A stretch of DNA of 64,000 nucleotides from Bacteriovoracaceae bacterium (GTDB lineage: Bacteria > Bdellovibrionota > Bacteriovoracia > Bacteriovoracales > Bacteriovoracaceae), in contig CANFVK010000007.1 of assembly GCA_947450475.1 (NCBI GenBank), positions 62,001-126,000 on the forward strand. The letters run 5' to 3'. Under the pieces are notes generated by a model that was given only the letters and a program-made list of their open reading frames with translations, did not search any database and was not told where the DNA came from. Every line of letters begins with the position of its first letter. Positions within the stretch are counted from its first letter, which is position 1. Below are positions 26,542 through 35,217 of this stretch, in pieces. A program made the position numbers and the translations under genes.

Positions 26542-27822
26542 TTATTTTACAGGTAAATAAACGGCCTTCGATCCAAGCTCTTCTTCAATGCGAAGAAGTT
26601 GATTATATTTTTCTACGCGGTCTGATCTACTAGCAGATCCAGTTTTAATGTGACCAGAACCTGTCGCAACTGCTAAATCAGCAATAAAAGAATCACCTGT
26701 CTCTCCAGAACGATGGGAAATTATGGCTTTGTAATGATTCTTAAAGCCTAATGCCATTGCCTCAAACGTTTCAGATAAAGATCCAATTTGGTTCACTTTA
26801 ACCAAAATGGCGTTGGCTTCACCAGACTTTATACCAGCTTCAAAAATTTTTTTGTTTGTTACAAATAAATCGTCACCAACTAAAACAACTTTTGAACCCA
26901 AAGCTCTTGTAAGCTCAACCCAACCAGCATGATCGGCCTCATCAAGGCCATCTTCTATGGAATATATCGGATATTTTTCGCATAAATCTGAATAGTATTT
27001 AATCATTTCAGCAGTAGTGTACTGTTTTGATTGCATTATGTAATAACCTCCTTTGTAAAATTCAGAGGCTGCAGCATCAAGCGATATTGAAATATCTACA
27101 CCTGGAACATAACCAGCATTTTTAATCGCTACTAAAATAGATTCAATCGCTTCTTCGTGTGATTTTAAATCCGGCGCAAAGCCTCCCTCATCCCCAACAT
27201 TAGTTGAATGATGAGCATCATGAAGAACTTTTTTAAGAGCATGAAATACCTCTACTCCTGCTCTTAAATTCTCTGAAAATGACTTTTTCATGTGAGGAAC
27301 AATCATAAACTCTTGAATATCTAAATTATTTGAAGCATGGGCTCCGCCATTTATAATATTCATCAACGGAGTTGGCATCACTAATTTCCCATGTGCATTA
27401 GGCACATGGAGTTTCTCTGACAAATACTGAACAAGTGAAAGTTGGCAATCTTGCGCAGCTGCTCTGCAAACCGCAAGAGAAACACCAAGTATTGCATTGG
27501 CCCCTAAATTTGATTTATTCTCTGTTCCATCGAGTTCAAGCATCATATGGTCAATAAGTGCCTGTTCTGACACTTCAATCCCCAACAACTTTGGAGCGAT
27601 TTTGGAATGGATATTTTCAACAGCTTTTAATACAGATTTACCAAGAAAATAATGTCCATCTCCATCTCTTAACTCAAGAGCTTCTTTTGAACCAGTTGAA
27701 GCACCTGAAGGAACAGCAGCTCTGCCCATATTCCCTTGCTCAGTGAAAACGTCTACTTCTACGGTTGGATTACCTCTAGAATCTAGAATTTGACGGGCCT
27801 TAATTTGTTTAATTTTAGACAT
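26542..27822 (-). CDS. eno: enolase
   Basis: Enolase converts 2-phosphoglycerate to phosphoenolpyruvate. Signature sequences are [11 protein letters not shown] at the N-terminus, [38 protein letters not shown], the catalytic Glu region [11 protein letters not shown], the metal ligands in [14 protein letters not shown] and VGDDLFVTN, the catalytic Lys in [12 protein letters not shown] and the C-terminal [22 protein letters not shown]. The length (426) is normal. Only 3 bases separate it from the upstream murI stop, so murI and eno are probably in one transcript, ended by the hairpin at 26494-26530. Confidence 0.98.
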   Translation of the reverse strand: MSKIKQIKARQILDSRGNPTVEVDVFTEQGNMGRAAVPSGASTGSKEALELRDGDGHYFLGKSVLKAVENIHSKIAPKLLGIEVSEQALIDHMMLELDGTENKSNLGANAILGVSLAVCRAAAQDCQLSLVQYLSEKLHVPNAHGKLVMPTPLMNIINGGAHASNNLDIQEFMIVPHMKKSFSENLRAGVEVFHALKKVLHDAHHSTNVGDEGGFAPDLKSHEEAIESILVAIKNAGYVPGVDISISLDAAASEFYKGGYYIMQSKQYTTAEMIKYYSDLCEKYPIYSIEDGLDEADHAGWVELTRALGSKVVLVGDDLFVTNKKIFEAGIKSGEANAILVKVNQIGSLSETFEAMALGFKNHYKAIISHRSGETGDSFIADLAVATGSGHIKTGSASRSDRVEKYNQLLRIEEELGSKAVYLPVK

Positions 27823-27825
27823 TTT

Positions 27826-28635
27826 TTATCCTTGAAATGGTCTCAAAAGAGACGATCGATTTTTACTGATCCAAATATTATCAACAGAAGACATAAATTC
27901 AAAAGTATTTTCAAAAGATTCATGAACCCCGAAATCACCAAAAAAGGTAGAAACTCTCTTTGCAACATAGCTGCAAGGAGAAATTGTTTTTAAGTCTAAA
28001 GTTGATTCTATTAAATTTTTAATTAGCGGGTAATGAGTGCAACCGAGAATCGCATGGTCATAACCTTTTCCTTTTAAAATACTTAACTCGTCTTCGACTA
28101 ATTTATTAAAAGAAATGAGATCAATCGGATGATGATAAAAATTTTCAATGATCTTAGCTAAATTTTTTAATGCGAAATGATCAATACGTGAAAAGGGATC
28201 CAATCTTTCTTTCAATCTTTTAAATCTTTCTGATTTACCGGTAGACTCAGTCGTTAAAACAACCATTCTTTTTTGAGCATTAAAATCATTTTCAGGCATT
28301 TTATATATGGCATTTAAATATGGCTCAACCCCTACAAATGAAATTTGGGGGAATTGATTTCTTAAGTGGACAATACTGGCAGCTGTAGCCGTATTGCAGG
28401 CGACCACTATAAGGCTAACACCTTTAGAAATTAACTCTTCAGTAATGGCAAGTGATCTATTAGTTATAAATTCGTCCGATTTAGGACCATATGGAGCATT
28501 AGCATCATCGCTAACATAAAAATATTGTGCTTGAGGTAATATTTTAAAAAGTTCTGATAAAATACTAAACCCACCAATTCCAGAGTCGAAAAGACCAATT
28601 TTATTAGTTAAAATATTTTTGTCAGTTTTATCCAT
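27826..28635 (-). CDS. murI: glutamate racemase
   Basis: MurI makes D-glutamate for peptidoglycan. Both catalytic cysteines are visible: VVACNTATAAS near the N-terminal half and ILGCTHYPLIK near the C-terminal half. The cofactor-independent racemase motifs FDSGIGGFSIL and DDANAPYGPKS are also present. I start the gene at the ATG at 28635; a TTG nine bases upstream would add three residues (MPY), and neither has a strong SD. It lies directly upstream of eno. Confidence 0.95.
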   Translation of the reverse strand: MDKTDKNILTNKIGLFDSGIGGFSILSELFKILPQAQYFYVSDDANAPYGPKSDEFITNRSLAITEELISKGVSLIVVACNTATAASIVHLRNQFPQISFVGVEPYLNAIYKMPENDFNAQKRMVVLTTESTGKSERFKRLKERLDPFSRIDHFALKNLAKIIENFYHHPIDLISFNKLVEDELSILKGKGYDHAILGCTHYPLIKNLIESTLDLKTISPCSYVAKRVSTFFGDFGVHESFENTFEFMSSVDNIWISKNRSSLLRPFQG

Positions 28636-28682
28636 ATAGGGCAATATCTTAAATTAAGAATCCATTAATGTTAAGGATAAAA

Positions 28683-29432
28683 ATGAATCTCTTTCTAAAG
28701 TTTAAATCTTATTTTCTAACGAAGAGTCGTTTTGATAATCTCAAAGAATTTTACGAATTACCAGATTTACAAAAAGCACACTGGATTTCGATAGCTATTA
28801 ACAAAAACATGATTCAAGAAAGCTTTTTGACAAAAGAAATTGATCTCCTTTGTGAAAATAGAGTTTTCAGTATAAAAAGTGCTGAAAAAAATCATATTTT
28901 TACTAATGTGATTTGGGAAAATTCGAAATTAATGCATTCTGAAATAATTAATTTGGGCCATCCGGCCCTAAATGCTTTTAATAATATATACAAATTCTTA
29001 ATTGAAAAAGAGCTCACTATTTTTAAAGAAAATTTACGACAAGAAAATGCAGATTCGAATCTAAGTAAAACTGAAATCATCGATTCTGAAAAAGCACTTG
29101 AATGGATTAAAGTAAGTTTTGCGATCCTGGAAAAAGCAATTATTGAAAGTCTTACAAATGCCGAAATGCTATTTCAATTAATGATGTTTTTTGGGAAAAA
29201 CCCCAAGGGCGATTTACATCAGTTTCGAATTATTGTTTTTAATTTAGATATTGAGATTACCTTGACTCCACAAAATTCTTTATCAATCTTAATCTTTAAT
29301 GATAAAAATTTAGGATACGGTGCTACTAAATCCCCCTCACTTCGAGGAGAATTCCGCCACCGCAAAAAAGAAATTTTTGATGAAATAATTAAATTGTTAT
29401 CAGTTCTCTCGCCAGGGATAATAAATTTGTAA
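28683..29432 (+). CDS. hypothetical protein, soluble and helical
   Basis: The 249-residue product is not recognised. It is hydrophilic, Lys/Glu/Asn-rich and mostly helical, with no signal peptide or membrane span. I use the ATG at 28683, which has an AAGGA SD 5 bases upstream; an ATG at 28668 lies before that SD. It is divergent from murI and convergent with nth, ending five bases from the nth stop. A short segment with LGYGATKSPSLRGEFRHRK is basic and might contact nucleic acid. Confidence 0.5.
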   Translation: MNLFLKFKSYFLTKSRFDNLKEFYELPDLQKAHWISIAINKNMIQESFLTKEIDLLCENRVFSIKSAEKNHIFTNVIWENSKLMHSEIINLGHPALNAFNNIYKFLIEKELTIFKENLRQENADSNLSKTEIIDSEKALEWIKVSFAILEKAIIESLTNAEMLFQLMMFFGKNPKGDLHQFRIIVFNLDIEITLTPQNSLSILIFNDKNLGYGATKSPSLRGEFRHRKKEIFDEIIKLLSVLSPGIINL

Positions 29433-29437
29433 AAATT

Positions 29438-30091
29438 TTATTTTTTCCACTGATTGGCTATTTTTTTATTAAAATTTACTGCTGAACAAATCTGACAACT
29501 TAATCCGTCACAACCCCTTGCCGTGCAATACTCTCTGCCATAAAAAATTATTTGTAAGTGGAGTTTATTCCATTTCTCCTTAGGAAATAATTTTTTTAAA
29601 TCACTTTCAGTTTGTTCAACACTTTTACCATTTGTTAATCCCCAACGTTGAGCCAGTCTATGAATATGGGTATCAACTGGAAAGGCTGCAATTCCAAAAG
29701 CTTGGGCCATAACAACTGAAGCCGTTTTATGACCGACGCCGGGCAAATTTTCTAAATCTGAAAATGTATTCGGTACATTCCCATTGAATGATTCAAGCAA
29801 AATTTTTGAAAGCTCATAAATAGCCTTTGCTTTTCGAGGCGCCAAGCCACAAGGCCTAATAATTGATTCAATCTCTACAATACTAAGATTGACCATATCT
29901 TTAGGGTTATTTGCCTTAGCAAAAAGCAGTGGTGTAATCTTATTAACTCTAACATCTGTACATTGAGCAGACAGTAAAACGGCTATCAATAAAGTGTAGG
30001 GATCACAATGATCCAGAGGAATTGGTGTCTCTGGGTAAAGCTCCTCCAATCGAAGAGCAATAAAGTCGGCTTTATCTTGCTTTAATGTCAT
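29438..30091 (-). CDS. nth: endonuclease III (DNA glycosylase/AP lyase)
   Basis: This base-excision-repair enzyme has the helix-hairpin-helix LENLPGVGHKTASVVMAQAFG with the catalytic Lys, and VDTHIHRLAQRWG with the catalytic Asp. The 217-residue length is usual. A C-terminal cysteine cluster (EYCTARGCDGLSCQIC) replaces the classic E. coli CX6CX2CX5C arrangement with C-X4-C-X4-C-X2-C. Four cysteines could still bind a 4Fe-4S cluster, but the spacing is different. It removes oxidised pyrimidines and nicks abasic sites. No SOS-like operator is obvious upstream. Confidence 0.93.
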   Translation of the reverse strand: MTLKQDKADFIALRLEELYPETPIPLDHCDPYTLLIAVLLSAQCTDVRVNKITPLLFAKANNPKDMVNLSIVEIESIIRPCGLAPRKAKAIYELSKILLESFNGNVPNTFSDLENLPGVGHKTASVVMAQAFGIAAFPVDTHIHRLAQRWGLTNGKSVEQTESDLKKLFPKEKWNKLHLQIIFYGREYCTARGCDGLSCQICSAVNFNKKIANQWKK

Positions 30092-30135
30092 AGCTCTATA
30101 TTAAATGAATTGTCGTGTATTGCCTAATCTCGATT

Positions 30136-30164
30136 TTGTAGATTGGAATAAAGTACTCTATATA
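30136..30164 (+). promoter_or_regulatory. candidate promoter for the protein-glutaminase gene
   Basis: TTGTAG (30136-30141) and TATATA (30159-30164) are separated by 17 bases, about 50 bases before the ATG at 30214. The match is moderate and made by eye. Confidence 0.4.
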
Positions 30165-30213
30165 AATGTTTATTAAATTTGTTTAAAATCAAAGATAAGG
30201 AAATTTTTCTTTT

Positions 30214-30945
30214 ATGATTAAATTATTAAATCTCATATTAATTACGATAGCGATTTTTTTAAGTTCTTCTAGGGCTGATGATTCCTTACAAAATATTATC
30301 AAAAATTTAAATAGGGACCTCTCTAAATCTGGAACCATCGACTATGCTAAAGCTTGTGGTACTTGCTCTTTAACCAAACAAGCTTCATTTCCAAAGGCTA
30401 ACTTATTTTCAAAAAGCAATAATCAAACAATTTCACTTTCAATTCTTACTGAAGATGAAGTCAGTTTAATTTTTAATGAACTTTCAAGTAATGTAGATAT
30501 TCCATTTAAATACCCTGTTGATGGCTGCTATGCTAGGGCACATAAAATGGTTCAGATTTTAGAAAAAAAAGGAATAATTGCAGGAAAGGCATTTGTAGAG
30601 GGTGAGTTGTATGTTGATTCAAAGATATTTGGAGAAATTGGGTGGAGCTACCACGTCGCTCCAGTTGTTCTGGTAAAAAAAGGTAATGAAAACATTCCCT
30701 ATATTATCGATCCCTCATTATTTTCAAAACCAGTTACTTTTGAAGAATGGAAAAAAACTATGCTTTCAAAACCAAAATCAGTTTTTGAAAAAGAATACTT
30801 TACCAATAGGTTTGCTTACGATCCAAGAGATGGGGAATCAAAACTTTCAACCTATACAAATGAAAGTATAAAAGACATGGAATCTACAATAAAAAATTAC
30901 TCAGAACAATTAAAATCGCTAAATGTTTCCACTTCTTCAAATTAG
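30214..30945 (+). CDS. exported protein-glutaminase (protein glutamine deamidase)
   Basis: The protein has a signal peptide (MIKLLNLILITIAIFLSSSRA) and closely matches the active-site segments of the secreted protein-glutaminase of Chryseobacterium: DGCYARAHKM (catalytic C105), GWSYHVAPVV (H147) and IIDPSLFSKPVT...W (D166). The Cys-His-Asp triad is complete. Such enzymes deamidate glutamine side chains in intact proteins, converting them to glutamate. The region between the signal peptide and C105 could be a short propeptide. It is followed by a small exported protein gene, 7 bases away. The biological target is unknown; extracellular or prey proteins are possible. Confidence 0.85.
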   Translation: MIKLLNLILITIAIFLSSSRADDSLQNIIKNLNRDLSKSGTIDYAKACGTCSLTKQASFPKANLFSKSNNQTISLSILTEDEVSLIFNELSSNVDIPFKYPVDGCYARAHKMVQILEKKGIIAGKAFVEGELYVDSKIFGEIGWSYHVAPVVLVKKGNENIPYIIDPSLFSKPVTFEEWKKTMLSKPKSVFEKEYFTNRFAYDPRDGESKLSTYTNESIKDMESTIKNYSEQLKSLNVSTSSN

Positions 30946-30952
30946 GAACAAG

Positions 30953-31249
30953 ATGAATAAAATACTTTTAATGACTTTATCTTTGCTAATTTCAACGCTT
31001 AGTTTGGCGGAAAATCCAATGAAAAAAGAAGTGACCGATACATTCTCAGATCAAATAAAAAAATATAAAGAAAATGAAAATGAAATCATCGTCACCTTTT
31101 TTAGACACTCTGCAATTTATAAGATTAAAAAAACAAATCCAAAATTTTCTGAATTAAAAATACTTATTGAAAAATTAAAAAAAGATGAGAAAAAAATCAA
31201 TATAATTGCTATTATTCCTCAAATGGAAATAAAAGAAATCAAAGAATAG
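30953..31249 (+). CDS. small exported hypothetical protein
   Basis: The ATG at 30953 has an AGGA SD and gives a 98-residue product. It has a signal peptide (MNKILLMTLSLLISTLSLA) followed by a compact Lys/Glu-rich domain with a small beta-strand region (EIIVTFFRHSAIYKIKK). It is directly downstream of the protein-glutaminase gene and could be its periplasmic partner, chaperone or inhibitor; this is only context-based. No family is recognised. Confidence 0.55.
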   Translation: MNKILLMTLSLLISTLSLAENPMKKEVTDTFSDQIKKYKENENEIIVTFFRHSAIYKIKKTNPKFSELKILIEKLKKDEKKINIIAIIPQMEIKEIKE

Positions 31250-31277
31250 TAACCGTTATCGCCAGCCAGGAGAGCTT

Positions 31278-31526
31278 GTGAAGTTAGACATAGTTCAAGA
31301 TGCAAAAAATCATACGTTTACCTTAACCATTAAAATTGAGAGCTTTAAAACTCTCCGTGACTACGAGACCATTCATAATCTAATAAATGCAATTTCATTA
31401 GATTTCGACCTGGACCCAGAGATTTCTTTGGAAGATTTAAAGAACATTACTTCTGAAGCAAGAAAAGAAGAATCTGAGGAAGTCACATGCGAAATTGGCC
31501 CCAATGGCATTGACATCGCTTTTTAG
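31278..31526 (+). CDS. small acidic hypothetical protein
   Basis: Translation probably begins at the GTG at 31278, which has an AGGAG SD about 7 bases upstream. The 82-residue product is acidic, with a beta-strand start (KLDIVQDAKNHTFTLTIKIE) and a helical acidic middle (LDFDLDPEISLEDLKNITSEARKEE). No signal peptide or membrane segment is present. It is convergent with cpaF, ending 2 bases from the cpaF stop. Function is unknown. Confidence 0.5.
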   Translation: MKLDIVQDAKNHTFTLTIKIESFKTLRDYETIHNLINAISLDFDLDPEISLEDLKNITSEARKEESEEVTCEIGPNGIDIAF

Positions 31527-31528
31527 GT

Positions 31529-32665
31529 CTAGGCAGCTTCACCTTTTAATTTCTGGTTGTACCACTCTGGAGCCAAAAAATTGCTTTTTGGAAATGGTAA
31601 TTTGTTAACAATAATATCTTCAAAAAATGTTGGAACATAATTGCAAGCAACCATTTCTCCAAGATATTTTCCAGAATCAGGATCTTTACCTGTTTGAATC
31701 CATTTGAAAATATCTCGAGAGATATAATTACCGCTTTTATCAATACCAATAATTTCTGAAATATGTGAAGTGCGTCTTCCTCCATCATGAAAACGGCTAC
31801 ATTGAACAATGATTTGCATTGCTGATCCAACCATCTTCCTAACTGCATCTGGAGGAATCTTAGTGTCACCCATTAAACATAGCGTTTCGAGTCTTGTACA
31901 AGCATCTACAGGATTATTTGCGTGAACTGTGCCCATAGACCCGTCATGTCCTGTATTCATAACCTGAATAAGATCTAAAGCTTCTTCTCCTCTAACTTCT
32001 CCGACAATAATTCTGTCCGGACGCAACCTCATGGCCGATACAACCAAATCTCGAATCGTTACCTCAGTTACGCCTCTTTCAACATCTGCCTTACGAGTTT
32101 CAAAATTGACGACGTGTTCTGCTTTTACCTGCAATTCTGCAGCATCTTCTATAATAATTAGTCTTTGTGTTTTTGGAATTCTCGAGCCAAGAACATTAAG
32201 CATTGTTGTCTTTCCAGATCCAGTTCCTCCGGAAACAATGATATTTTTACCAAGATGAATGCATATATCTAAAAACCTTGCCGCGTCTTTTGAAATTGAG
32301 CCGAAGGCAATTAAATCATTTAAAGTTAGCTTTTCTTTTGAAAATTTTCGAATTGCTACAGTCGTACCATTCTTGGCCATCGGCGGAAGTACTACGTGAA
32401 TTCTTGAGCCATCCGGTAATCTGGCATCTAATCGAGGATTATCTTTATCTATTCTTCTTCCTACAGACTGAGCAATGGCCCTCATCGCAGAAACAAGCGC
32501 TTCTTCATTATGAAATTCAGCTGCTGTTTTATATACCAAACCCTTTTTTTCTACAAATATCTCTCTTGGTCCGTTTATCATAATTTCCGAAACAGCTGAA
32601 TCTTCCAGCAATTCTTTGATGGGATATAAAAACTGATCAATGGCGTCTTTAAATACTGATGACAT
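31529..32665 (-). CDS. CpaF/TadA-type secretion ATPase
   Basis: This 378-residue hexameric ATPase has an N-terminal domain (MINGPREIFVEKKG, AQSVGRRIDKDNPRLDARLPDGSRIHVVLPP), Walker A GGTGSGKTT, the Asp box RLIIIEDAAELQ, the Walker B region RIIVGEVRGEEALDL and the His box TGHDGSMGTVHANN. It powers pilus or secretion systems in other bacteria. The classic CpaF N-terminal extension is short. No TadB/TadC membrane protein, pilin or prepilin peptidase is adjacent, so it may work with genes elsewhere. It is four bases downstream of the cupredoxin-like gene. Confidence 0.88.
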   Translation of the reverse strand: MSSVFKDAIDQFLYPIKELLEDSAVSEIMINGPREIFVEKKGLVYKTAAEFHNEEALVSAMRAIAQSVGRRIDKDNPRLDARLPDGSRIHVVLPPMAKNGTTVAIRKFSKEKLTLNDLIAFGSISKDAARFLDICIHLGKNIIVSGGTGSGKTTMLNVLGSRIPKTQRLIIIEDAAELQVKAEHVVNFETRKADVERGVTEVTIRDLVVSAMRLRPDRIIVGEVRGEEALDLIQVMNTGHDGSMGTVHANNPVDACTRLETLCLMGDTKIPPDAVRKMVGSAMQIIVQCSRFHDGGRRTSHISEIIGIDKSGNYISRDIFKWIQTGKDPDSGKYLGEMVACNYVPTFFEDIIVNKLPFPKSNFLAPEWYNQKLKGEAA

Positions 32666-32669
32666 AAAC

Positions 32670-33203
32670 TTACTCTTTATCCAAATCCATTACATCACTC
32701 ATTCCCTTTAATTCTTTAAACTCTTCCCGCTTTATCTGTATCCACTCATCTGGAGTCTCTTTTGGTCTCCAGACTTTAACCACATCGCTAGCTAACCCTC
32801 TACGAGCACTTTCAACTTTATCTGATGCTTTTTCAATAACTACAACTCTTCCAGAATATTGACTGTTAGGACAATTGAATTGAAAAATGCCAACTTTATC
32901 AAAAAATGTTTCTGCCTCTACGATTTTTAGAGCTGTTGCAGTCGAATACAAATTTTTATCAGGAATATTAAAACATGAACCTTCATTTCCAACTGTAGTT
33001 ACAAAAAACTTAATTTTTTCGCCTTTAAAAGCAATTATCCTATTTGGAAAATAGCCATCCTTACTGATAATGATAGATTGCTCACGATAAGGAACATCTA
33101 AAGATTTTTCTTTATAGTAAGACTGCTCTAAGGCCATTACCTTTACTGTAAAAGAAAAAAATATTAATAATCCCAATTTCAGCTTGATAAATGACTCCAT
33201 CAA
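32670..33203 (-). CDS. exported cupredoxin-like protein
   Basis: The 177-residue product has a signal peptide (ending KVMA). The central part resembles a cupredoxin beta sandwich: YFPNRIIAFKGEKIKFFVTTVGNEGSCFNIP and IFQFNCPNSQYSGRVVVIE. In copper proteins the second segment would hold the Cys ligand, but the usual His ligands are not clear, so copper binding is doubtful. A charged C-terminal tail of about 50 residues follows (WRPKETPDEWIQIKREE). It lies directly upstream of cpaF, so an envelope role linked to that ATPase is possible. Confidence 0.6.
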   Translation of the reverse strand: MMESFIKLKLGLLIFFSFTVKVMALEQSYYKEKSLDVPYREQSIIISKDGYFPNRIIAFKGEKIKFFVTTVGNEGSCFNIPDKNLYSTATALKIVEAETFFDKVGIFQFNCPNSQYSGRVVVIEKASDKVESARRGLASDVVKVWRPKETPDEWIQIKREEFKELKGMSDVMDLDKE

Positions 33204-33273
33204 TAAAAGACTCTAGCTATGGTATCGGTAAACCGTGCAAATAACTTTAGTCAGGTTTTATTGAAGTAATTTA

Positions 33274-33906
33274 TTAGGTACTTAAGTCATCGACACTCTT
33301 GTCAACTGGTCGTCTATCGTCTTGGCCTGGTGACTTTAGTCCTTTTTTAAAAGGATTTTTGATTTTTACTTTATCTCTATTTTTTTTGAATTTTATCAAC
33401 AACTCTCCTGATTTTGTTTCAAATTCGGGACTTGTTTCATCAACTCCATTTGGTATTATGAAAGATCTTTCAAAATGTACTTTTGCTTTTTTTTTTATAT
33501 TTTTTGTTTCATTTTGTGAAACTACTTGCACATCACCTTTAATCCTAATCATTCCTTTTTCAATTTTAATATCTAAAGGTTTATCTTTTATTTGTTTTAC
33601 CTTGAGAACAAAAATAACTTCATTATCAAAATCACGCCAATCGTATTCACCAACTACCGGATTTAAATTATTTGTTCCAAAATTTTCTATATTATCGATA
33701 TCAAAATTTTTCAACAAATCCTCAAAATGCTTATCCAATCCTCCCAAATTTGAATCATCCAAGAGAGATCTAATCATTGCGTTGCGGGCCTTGATAATTG
33801 ATTCAATCTGCCTTTGCATCTCAACTTGTCTATCGTTAGAATTTTGAGCATTAACAGCATCGAATTGAAAACAAAAGAGCAAGTTTAATATCGAAATTAT
33901 TTTCAT
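33274..33906 (-). CDS. exported Hsp20/alpha-crystallin-like protein
   Basis: A signal peptide (MKIISILNLLFCFQFDAVNA) is followed by a helical region (about residues 25-80) and a domain matching the Hsp20 core: DKPLDIKIEKGMIRIKGDV, a charged linker and FERSFIIPNGVDETSPEFETKSGELLIKFKK. Hsp20 proteins hold unfolded proteins, and nearly all known ones are cytoplasmic, so export is unusual. A basic and Asp-rich tail follows. The gene ends in TAG and abuts the upstream Nif3-like gene without a gap, so the two are probably cotranscribed. Confidence 0.7.
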   Translation of the reverse strand: MKIISILNLLFCFQFDAVNAQNSNDRQVEMQRQIESIIKARNAMIRSLLDDSNLGGLDKHFEDLLKNFDIDNIENFGTNNLNPVVGEYDWRDFDNEVIFVLKVKQIKDKPLDIKIEKGMIRIKGDVQVVSQNETKNIKKKAKVHFERSFIIPNGVDETSPEFETKSGELLIKFKKNRDKVKIKNPFKKGLKSPGQDDRRPVDKSVDDLST

Positions 33907-34227
33907 TTAAATATCTATATCCATAAAAATTTCTATTAATTCATAAGCAGGCACTTCATAAGGGTGAGCTGCTTTTAAAGCAGCAATCGCTTTTTTAATA
34001 TAAGGCTTAGCACACACCATTTCTACTCTGAGTTCAGTTAATTTTTTCAACTCCCCTTTTTCCCCTACAAATGGATTAGATCCATCCATCGCTCTAAATT
34101 GACCAATACCGCTTATTTCAAAGCAGCATCTATCATAACGACCTATTGTTCCTGCCCCAGCATTAAACAAAGCATCCTTAACGCGCTCCGAATAATTTAA
34201 AGGAACATAAAAAACTATTTTATACAT
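33907..34227 (-). CDS. YqfO/Nif3-C-like (CutA-fold) protein
   Basis: The 106-residue protein matches the small stand-alone form of the domain found in Nif3-family proteins: YKIVFYVPLNYSERVKDALFN, GTIGRYDRCCFEISGIGQFR and GSNPFVGEKGEL, with AAHPYEVPAYELI near the end. The fold resembles PII/CutA, and biochemical function is unknown. I start at the ATG at 34227 because GAGG lies about 8 bases upstream; an upstream in-frame start at 34257 would add ten residues. It lies just upstream of the exported Hsp20-like gene. Confidence 0.85.
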   Translation of the reverse strand: MYKIVFYVPLNYSERVKDALFNAGAGTIGRYDRCCFEISGIGQFRAMDGSNPFVGEKGELKKLTELRVEMVCAKPYIKKAIAALKAAHPYEVPAYELIEIFMDIDI

Positions 34228-34317
34228 AGAACTAACCTCACATTTTCTTACAGACAAGCTTTGTCAGTTTACTAAAGTTGATCGTTTTGGTTTTATATTT
34301 TCAACAAAGGATTACCC

Positions 34318-35217
34318 ATGTCTTCAAAAATTAGTTTTATTTTATTATCTCTAATATTAGTTATTTCGCAAAAAGTTTCAGCATGCGACATAAATGGCAA
34401 AACTGGAATTGTTGCTGAAAATAAGTTGTATATTCCTGCAGGGTTAAAAATTCTTGGTGGCATTAATAAAACTCAATTTAATAACGTAATCGATAGAGTT
34501 GAATCTATCTATAAATCTCAAGTTGAAAAACTTGGGGCGAAGTTAAGCTTTGAACGCAATTGGGATGACGGAACTGTCAATGCCTATGCGCACCGCGACG
34601 ATCAATCTGGTAAAATTTGGTTTGTTTCACTTTTTGGTGGTTTGGCACGTCACCCTCAAATGACTGAAGATGCTTTTGCTGTGGTTGCTTGTCATGAATT
34701 AGGTCATCACTTAGGTGGAGCTCCAAAAAAGAAAGACTCTGACGGTAATTCTCGATGGGCAAGCAATGAAGGACAAGCCGATTATTACGCTACGTTAAAA
34801 TGCCTAAGAAATTACTTCAAAGGTCTAAATAACCAAGAAATCGTCGCGAAATTAAACATACCTTCACTTGTCACAAAATCATGTCAAAAAAGTTTTGCGA
34901 ATGCTGAAGAAATCGCTGTTTGCCAAAGAAGTTCAATGGCAGGTCTAGATTTAGGAAACTTCTTCAAGGTTCTAATGAATACCAAAATTGCCGTAAATTT
35001 TAATACCCCAGATACTACAAAAGTTTTAAAAACAGATGACAATCATCCTCAGGCACAATGCAGATTAGATACGTACTTCCAAGGTTCTTTATGTGATAAA
35101 AACGTAAATGAAGACCTTTCAGATACAGATGTTAATATTGGTTCTTGCACCCAAAGAAATGGAGACGTAATGGGTCTAAGACCAAATTGCTGGTTTTCAA
35201 CTTCTGAAACAAACTAA
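34318..35217 (+). CDS. secreted zinc metalloprotease
   Basis: The 299-residue product has a signal peptide (ending KVSA) and the zincin motif HELGH at H126-H130, followed by HLGG, and NEGQADYYA at 150-158, which supplies the third zinc ligand. This pattern is close to M48-like or related periplasmic metalloproteases. Several cysteines (C23, and pairs in the C-terminal region) suggest disulfides. The start has a GGA SD. The C-terminal 100 residues are not recognised. Its substrate is unknown. Confidence 0.75.
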   Translation: MSSKISFILLSLILVISQKVSACDINGKTGIVAENKLYIPAGLKILGGINKTQFNNVIDRVESIYKSQVEKLGAKLSFERNWDDGTVNAYAHRDDQSGKIWFVSLFGGLARHPQMTEDAFAVVACHELGHHLGGAPKKKDSDGNSRWASNEGQADYYATLKCLRNYFKGLNNQEIVAKLNIPSLVTKSCQKSFANAEEIAVCQRSSMAGLDLGNFFKVLMNTKIAVNFNTPDTTKVLKTDDNHPQAQCRLDTYFQGSLCDKNVNEDLSDTDVNIGSCTQRNGDVMGLRPNCWFSTSETN

